Below, piece after piece: positions 24,717-29,028 of a stretch of DNA of 29,028 nucleotides. Below the pieces are notes generated by a model. It saw nothing but the letters and a program-made list of their open reading frames with translations, made no database searches and was not told the origin of the DNA. The position numbers and the translations under genes are program-made. The stretch is from Pseudomonadota bacterium (lineage in GTDB: Bacteria > Pseudomonadota > Gammaproteobacteria > Xanthomonadales > Xanthomonadaceae), in contig JAEWOJ010000106.1 in assembly GCA_023399815.1 (NCBI GenBank), forward strand, positions 1 through 29,028. The letters run 5' to 3'. Position 1 is the stretch's first letter. Every line of letters begins with the position of its first letter.

Positions 24717-25315
24717 GCCGCAAGCGCGCCAGCCTGTTCGACTGGCTGTGGCGCCTGTGCGTGCTGGTGCTGCTGTGGCTGCTCGGCGTGGCGGCATGGA
24801 TCATCTGGGTGGGCGACCGCGACCAGGCCGCGCCGGCCGATGCGATCATCGTGCTGGGCGCGGCGGCCTACGATGCCAAGCCGTCGCCGGTGTTCGAGGA
24901 GCGCATCCGCCACGGGCTGGACCTGTACCGCCAGGGCTACGCGCCCAAGCTGATCTTCACCGGCGGCTTCGGCGGCGCCGGCGCGCGCTTCTCCGAATCG
25001 CAGGTGGCGCGCCGCTACGCGCTGAAGCAGGCCATTCCCGCGCAGGACATCCTGATCGAGACCCGCTCGCGCACGACGCGCCAGAACCTGGTCGAGGCCA
25101 AGCGGCTGATGGACGCGCATGGCATGCACCGGGCGATCCTGGTCAGCGATCCGCTGCACATGGCGCGCGCGCTGCGTCTGTCCAGGGAACTGGGCATCGA
25201 CGCGCTGGCCTCGTCCACGCCGAGCACGCGCTTCCGCAGCTTCCACACCAGCTGGCGGTTCCTGGCGCAGGAAGTCTATTTCTTCCACCGCGACCTGTTC
25301 GGCGGCGGCACCTGA
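24713..25315 (+). CDS. YdcF/ElyC-type DUF218 membrane protein
   Basis: 200 residues, GTG 24713 overlapping the previous stop. One N-terminal membrane helix (about 12-32) is followed by the DUF218 domain: ADAIIVLGAAAYDAKPSPV near 41-59, LIFTGGFGGAGARFSES (the glycine loop), ETRSRTTRQNLVEAKRL and ILVSDPLHMARALRLSREL. Members include E. coli SanA, YdcF and ElyC, linked to envelope integrity, with no agreed reaction. The domain should face the periplasm. It probably shares a transcript with the PLP enzyme. Confidence 0.88.
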   Translation: MSRKRASLFDWLWRLCVLVLLWLLGVAAWIIWVGDRDQAAPADAIIVLGAAAYDAKPSPVFEERIRHGLDLYRQGYAPKLIFTGGFGGAGARFSESQVARRYALKQAIPAQDILIETRSRTTRQNLVEAKRLMDAHGMHRAILVSDPLHMARALRLSRELGIDALASSTPSTRFRSFHTSWRFLAQEVYFFHRDLFGGGT

Positions 25316-25350
25316 GCAGCGCCGTCGTTCCGCCCTTCGAGAAAACGCAC

Positions 25351-25779
25351 ATGAGCCACGACGTTCCCTCCGCGCAGCAGCAGGCCATCGAACTGGTCCG
25401 CGGCTACTACGATGCCTTCAACCGTGGCGACTGGACCGGGATGCTGGAGCGCCTGGCCGACGACGTGGCGCACGACCTGAACCAGGGCGCGCGCGAAAGC
25501 GGCCGCGAGGCGTTCGCCACGTTCCTGCGGCGCATGGAAGCCAGCTACCGCGAGCAGCTGCGCGACGTGGTGGTGATGGCCAGCACCGACGGCACCCGCG
25601 CCGCCGCCGAATACGTGGTGCACGGCGAGTACCACCGCACCGACGAAGGCCTGCCGCCGGCCAACGGCCAGCGCTACGTGCTGCCCGGCGGCGCGTTCTT
25701 CGACCTCCGCGACGGCCGCATCGCGCGCGTCAGCAACTACTACAACCTGCAGGACTGGATCGCGCAGGTGGGTGGCTGA
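25351..25779 (+). CDS. SnoaL/NTF2-like fold protein
   Basis: 142 residues, ATG 25351, 35 bases after the YdcF-like gene. Order of elements fits the NTF2-like alpha+beta barrel: VRGYYDAFNRGDWTGMLERL helix pair, DDVAHDLNQGARESGREAF, a central strand TRAAAEYVVHGEYHRTDEG, and the end DLRDGRIARVSNYYNLQDWI typical of SnoaL-like polyketide cyclase/ketosteroid isomerase-related proteins. Such small proteins have varied or unknown activities; none is assigned. Confidence 0.82.
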   Translation: MSHDVPSAQQQAIELVRGYYDAFNRGDWTGMLERLADDVAHDLNQGARESGREAFATFLRRMEASYREQLRDVVVMASTDGTRAAAEYVVHGEYHRTDEGLPPANGQRYVLPGGAFFDLRDGRIARVSNYYNLQDWIAQVGG

Positions 25780-25840
25780 GGAACGGAAGGGCCGGCCGCG
25801 GGGCGGTGCTGCCCCCTCAGCCACGGAGGGACCGGTGGGT

Positions 25841-25905
25841 ACCGACCGTTGATTGGCACTGTTCGCCAGCGCCGTGAAAGCCCTGGCCCGACCAACGGTC
25901 GGGCC
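25841..25905. repeat. REP-like inverted repeat and terminator between convergent genes
   Basis: CCGACCGTTG near 25842-25851 is complementary to CAACGGTCGG at 25893-25902, and the right half also folds alone as GGCCCGACC(aac)GGTCGGGCC (25885-25905). The motif is like the SMAG/REP elements of Stenotrophomonas. It lies between the convergent ends of the SnoaL-like gene and bioC and can serve as terminator for both. Confidence 0.65.
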
Positions 25906-25920
25906 CCGCCCGGTGAAGGT

Positions 25921-26805
25921 TCAGCCCTGCGGCTTGCGCCGGATCGGAATGGCCGACACCGGTACCGCAGCGACGTCGTGGCCGTGCTCGCGGATCGGGG
26001 CGCCCGGTTCCGGGGCCCATGCCTGGGCATAGATGACTTCCCAGCTGCTGGGCAGCTTGCCGTCGGGGCGGCGCAGGGGTTCGTAGGCCGCCTGCGCGGC
26101 GCTGAAGCGGCTGCGGCCGGTGAGCGTGTGGCGGCGCTCGCTCAGCGCGTTGGTCGCGCCGATGGCCTTGAGCTCGCGCATCAGCGCCGGCAGGTCGTCG
26201 TAGGTGAGGGTGAACAGGTCGCGGTCCAGCACCGGATCGCGGAAGCCGGCCATCATCAGCGCGTCGCCGAACTGCGCGATCTGCGCGAAGCGGCTCACGT
26301 GCGGGGTGTCGTCGGCCTGCGCGAAGGCTTCGCGCAGCTCGACGAGGGTGTCCGGGCCGAAGGTGGAGCACACCAGCAGGCCGCCGGGCTTGAGCACGCG
26401 GCGGAAACCGGCGAACACCGACGGCAGGTCTTCCACCCATTGCAGGCACAGGTTGCTGAAGATCACGTCCACGCTGTCGTCGGCCAGCGGCAGGCGCCGC
26501 GCGTCGGCGCACACGCGCGAGAACGGGCGCCACCAGCCGGCCTGCTTCTTCGCTTCGGCCAGCATCGGCAGGGCCAGGTCCAGCGCGATCACCTGCGCCT
26601 TGGGCCAGCGCTTCTTCATCGCCGCGGTCGAATATCCCGGGCCGCTGCCGACGTCCAGCACTACCTGCGGTTGCCTTTCGTCCAGATAGTCCAGCGATTC
26701 CAGCAGGCGCCTGGCCACTTCCTGCTGCAGCACGGCGGCGGCGTGGTAGCTGGAGGCGGCGCGCGAGAAGGCGCGACGGACGTGCTTGGCATCGAACAGG
26801 GACAT
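25921..26805 (-). CDS. bioC: Malonyl-[acyl-carrier protein] O-methyltransferase
   Basis: BioC methylates malonyl-ACP with SAM so that it can be extended to pimeloyl-ACP, the first step of biotin synthesis. 294 residues from MSLFDAKHVRRAFSRAASSY, the typical BioC start; an open frame continues upstream without homology. SAM motif I VVLDVGSGPGYST (48-60), then VIALDLALPMLAEAK, DVIFSNLCLQWVEDLP and RVLKPGGLLVCSTFGPDTL. Last gene of bioF-bioH-bioC, 100 bases after bioH. Confidence 0.94.
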   Translation of the reverse strand: MSLFDAKHVRRAFSRAASSYHAAAVLQQEVARRLLESLDYLDERQPQVVLDVGSGPGYSTAAMKKRWPKAQVIALDLALPMLAEAKKQAGWWRPFSRVCADARRLPLADDSVDVIFSNLCLQWVEDLPSVFAGFRRVLKPGGLLVCSTFGPDTLVELREAFAQADDTPHVSRFAQIAQFGDALMMAGFRDPVLDRDLFTLTYDDLPALMRELKAIGATNALSERRHTLTGRSRFSAAQAAYEPLRRPDGKLPSSWEVIYAQAWAPEPGAPIREHGHDVAAVPVSAIPIRRKPQG

Positions 26806-26905
26806 GGCGGATACGGACGTTGCAGCGGTGATGGGGCGGGCGTTGCGGGAGATCAGCGATACCGGACGCGGGCGCCCATGATCGGCGATGTGCGTGCGCG
26901 AGGGC

Positions 26906-27673
26906 TCACGCGCAGTCCGCAACGAAGCGTTGCAGCAGCCCGGCGACGGTATCGGCGTGGCCGAGGAACGGCGCATGGCCGCCGCCGTCGATGGTGTGCG
27001 CGGCATGCAGGCCGGCCGGGGCCAGCGTGGCGGCGCTGTGCATGGCCTTGGGCGGCACCAGCCGGTCGCGCTGGCCGCCGATCCACAGGCCGGGCTTGCG
27101 TAGCGTGGGCAGGGTACCGCGCAGGTCGCTGCGGTCCAGCAGCGCCAGGCCTTCGTGCAGGGCGCGCGGCGCCGGTTCGCCGCGCTCGACCAGGGCGTCG
27201 CGCAGGGTGCGCAGTTCGCTGCGCGCATGCTGCGAACCCATCACGTCCAGCGCCAGGAAGCGCTCCAGCGTGCCGCGGTAATCCTGTTCCAGGTCCTGGC
27301 CGAACTGCTCGAACACCGAGCGGTCCACCGCATCGGGCCAGTCGCCGTCGCGGACGAAGCGCGGCGTGGCGGCGAGCATCGCAAGCCCGCGCACCTGCGG
27401 CAGCGTGGCCGCCGCGTGCAGGGCCACCAGCCCGCCCAGCGACCAGCCGCACCACACCGCCGGCGGCGTGGCCGCGGCGATGGCGTCGACCAGGTAGGGC
27501 AGGCGCAGCGGCGTGCTGTCGTCGCGGCTGAAGCCGTGGCCGGGCAGGTCGACCACGTGCAGCTGGAAATGCGGCGACAAGCGTTCCACCAGCGGCGCGA
27601 AGATGCCGCCATGCAGCGCCCAGCCGTGGATCAGGACCAGTGCCGGGCCGGTGCCGGTGACGTGGATGTGCAT
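26906..27673 (-). CDS. bioH: Pimeloyl-[acyl-carrier protein] methyl ester esterase
   Basis: BioH removes the methyl group from pimeloyl-ACP methyl ester, ending chain extension. 255 residues, alpha/beta hydrolase: oxyanion region LIHGWALHGG (14-23), nucleophile S78 in GWSLGG, acid in WIGGQRDRLVP (about 198-208) and the catalytic His in DGGGHAPFLGH near 233. It starts 16 bases after bioF. BioH and BioC in one operon are the expected functional pair. Confidence 0.94.
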   Translation of the reverse strand: MHIHVTGTGPALVLIHGWALHGGIFAPLVERLSPHFQLHVVDLPGHGFSRDDSTPLRLPYLVDAIAAATPPAVWCGWSLGGLVALHAAATLPQVRGLAMLAATPRFVRDGDWPDAVDRSVFEQFGQDLEQDYRGTLERFLALDVMGSQHARSELRTLRDALVERGEPAPRALHEGLALLDRSDLRGTLPTLRKPGLWIGGQRDRLVPPKAMHSAATLAPAGLHAAHTIDGGGHAPFLGHADTVAGLLQRFVADCA

Positions 27674-27689
27674 GCGGGCGCGGTGTTCC

Positions 27690-28901
27690 TCAGGCGCCGA
27701 CGGCGTTCAGCGATTGCTGGTAGGACAGCAGGTCGCGCGCGCGGGCGGTGGCGTCGACCAGCGCCTTGACCTGCTCGACGGAATGCAGCGCCGACAGCGT
27801 GATGCGCAGCCGCGCCTTGCCTTCGGGCACGGTCGGCGGACGGATCGCGCCGACCAGGAAGCCGGACTGCTCCAGCGCGGTGCCCAGCGCCATCACCGTG
27901 GCCTCGTCGCCGCACAGCAGGGGCTGGATCGGCGTTTCCGAGGGCATCAGTTCCAGCCCGCTGCGGCGCGCGCCGTCGCGGAAGGCGACGATCAGTTCGG
28001 CCAGCTTCTCGCGACGCCAGTGGTCGCGGCGCGCCAGCTTCACCGCCGCCAGCGAGGCGGCGGCCTGCGCCGGCGGCAGCGCGGTGGTGTAGATGTAGGG
28101 GCGTGCGGTCTCGGCCAGGTGCTGGATCAGGTTCTCCTCGCCCAGCACCACTGCGCCGTGGCCGCCGAGCGCCTTGCCCAGCGTGGCCAGCTGCAGCGGC
28201 ACTTCGTTCACGCCGAGCCCGGCATCGGCCACGCAGCCGCGGCCGTGTTCGCCGACCACGCCGACGCCGTGCGCGTCGTCGACGTAGAACACCGCCTCCT
28301 GCATGCGCGCGACCAGCGACAGTGAGCGCAGCGGGGCGATGTCGCCGTCCATGCTGAACACGCCATCGGTGGCCAGCATCGCCGCGCCGTCGGGGGCATT
28401 CTTCAGCTGGCGCATCGCGCCTTCGCTGTCCAGGTGCGGATAGCGGCGCAGGCGGCAGCCGGCGAGCCGGGTGGCGTCGAGCAGGCTGGCGTGGTTGAGG
28501 CGGTCCTGCACGCAGACGTCGCTGTCCTCGGACAGCAGCGCCTGCTGCACGGCGAGGTTGGCCATGAAGCCGCTGTCGAACAGCAGCGCGCGCGGATAGC
28601 CGAGCCAGTCGGCCATCTCGCGTTCCAACTGCTCGTGCAGTACATGGTGGCCGCAGACCAGGTGCGAGGCGGTGCTGCCGGCGCCCTCGCGGCCGGCGGC
28701 GTCCTGCAGCGCGGCGACCACTTCGAACTGCTGCGACAGGCCCAGGTAGTCGTTGCTGCAGAAGCCGGTCAGCCACTTGCCGCCGACTTCCAGGCGCACG
28801 CCGTCGCGCCGGGTGACGCTGCGGCGGACGCGGATGCGCCCCTGCGCTTCGCGCAGCTTGCGCTGGTCCTGCAGGCGGGCAAGGAGGTCGGGGCGGGCCA
28901 T
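27690..28901 (-). CDS. bioF: 8-amino-7-oxononanoate synthase
   Basis: BioF condenses pimeloyl-ACP with L-alanine, using PLP, to give 8-amino-7-oxononanoate. 403 residues, close to the usual 385-400. Visible: FCSNDYLGLS (47-56), GAGSTASHLVCGHHVLHEQLE in the substrate region, DGVFSMDGDIAPL, VDDAHGVGVVG (207-217), and the PLP lysine K243 in LATLGKALGGHG. First gene of the cluster; the promoter should lie in 28902-29009, where I see no recognisable BirA-type operator. Confidence 0.96.
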   Translation of the reverse strand: MARPDLLARLQDQRKLREAQGRIRVRRSVTRRDGVRLEVGGKWLTGFCSNDYLGLSQQFEVVAALQDAAGREGAGSTASHLVCGHHVLHEQLEREMADWLGYPRALLFDSGFMANLAVQQALLSEDSDVCVQDRLNHASLLDATRLAGCRLRRYPHLDSEGAMRQLKNAPDGAAMLATDGVFSMDGDIAPLRSLSLVARMQEAVFYVDDAHGVGVVGEHGRGCVADAGLGVNEVPLQLATLGKALGGHGAVVLGEENLIQHLAETARPYIYTTALPPAQAAASLAAVKLARRDHWRREKLAELIVAFRDGARRSGLELMPSETPIQPLLCGDEATVMALGTALEQSGFLVGAIRPPTVPEGKARLRITLSALHSVEQVKALVDATARARDLLSYQQSLNAVGA

Positions 28902-29009
28902 GGCGTCAGTTCATGGGCGGGTGGGCGGCTAGCGTAACCGGTTGCAGGTGGAATCGCTTGCCGGCGGGGCCTTTGCGGGAGCGGTGCGAGAGGCGGTGTA
29001 GAAGGCGCT

Positions 29010-29028
29010 GTAGGAGCGACGCCAGTCG
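29010..29028 (+). repeat. Partial GTAG-headed REP repeat at the window edge
   Basis: GTAGGAGCGACGCCAGTCG shares its first twelve bases with the repeat arm at 3831-3852. The second arm would lie beyond the window. Confidence 0.65.

Noticed and set aside
28902..29009. Biotin operator (BirA site) upstream of bioF
   Set aside because: Only a short AACCGGTT palindrome is present; the long spaced TTGTAAACC/GGTTTACAA-type arms are absent.

Overview
The window is high-GC gammaproteobacterial chromosome, most likely Xanthomonadaceae (Xanthomonas, Stenotrophomonas, Pseudoxanthomonas or a close relative). The evidence is an integron integrase gene lying tail to tail with ilvD, which is the known chromosomal integron site of Xanthomonas; GTAG-headed palindromic repeats; a bioF-bioH-bioC cluster; and an RDD/SpoIIM/DUF4129/DUF4350/MoxR/DUF58 cluster. 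The genus cannot be fixed from sequence reading alone.

Layout. 1-1992: end of a chromosomal integron. It holds a full-length tyrosine integrase (intI), the attI region, one complete membrane-protein cassette with a clear attC site, and a second membrane-protein cassette cut by an IS481-family element whose 3' end opens the window. 1907-5741: ilvD, a DUF1190 lipoprotein and a YgiC-type ATP-grasp ligase. 5889-13417: a tightly coupled minus-strand operon (RDD, SpoIIM-like, DUF4129, DUF4350, MoxR, DUF58) in which four upstream junctions overlap by 4-11 bases. The last gene, DUF58, is separated from moxR by an 829-base stretch made of two inverted copies of a multi-hairpin module. 13618-16036: small membrane protein, DUF2167 protein, four-helix membrane protein and gamma carbonic anhydrase-like protein.

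16322-19122 is a compact minus-strand operon of visibly lower GC: a TIR protein, a large protein with a central TIR domain, a stand-alone SLOG-fold protein and a ThsB-like (MTH538/DUF1863) TIR protein. It resembles Thoeris anti-phage defence but has three TIR proteins and no visible SIR2 or macro-domain effector. This is the best candidate for an under-described system here. It is flanked by IS3-type remnants and a SymE-family toxin gene with a long structured leader (19611-20416).

20603-28901: mnmG; a divergent intergenic region with a sigma-54-like promoter leading to a strong terminator (candidate small RNA, about 115 nt); a Tyr/Gly/Pro-rich lipoprotein; a PLP-dependent threonine dehydratase-like enzyme; a YdcF-like membrane protein; a SnoaL-like protein; and the biotin genes bioF, bioH and bioC. 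A partial GTAG repeat ends the window. No rRNA, tRNA or CRISPR array was seen.
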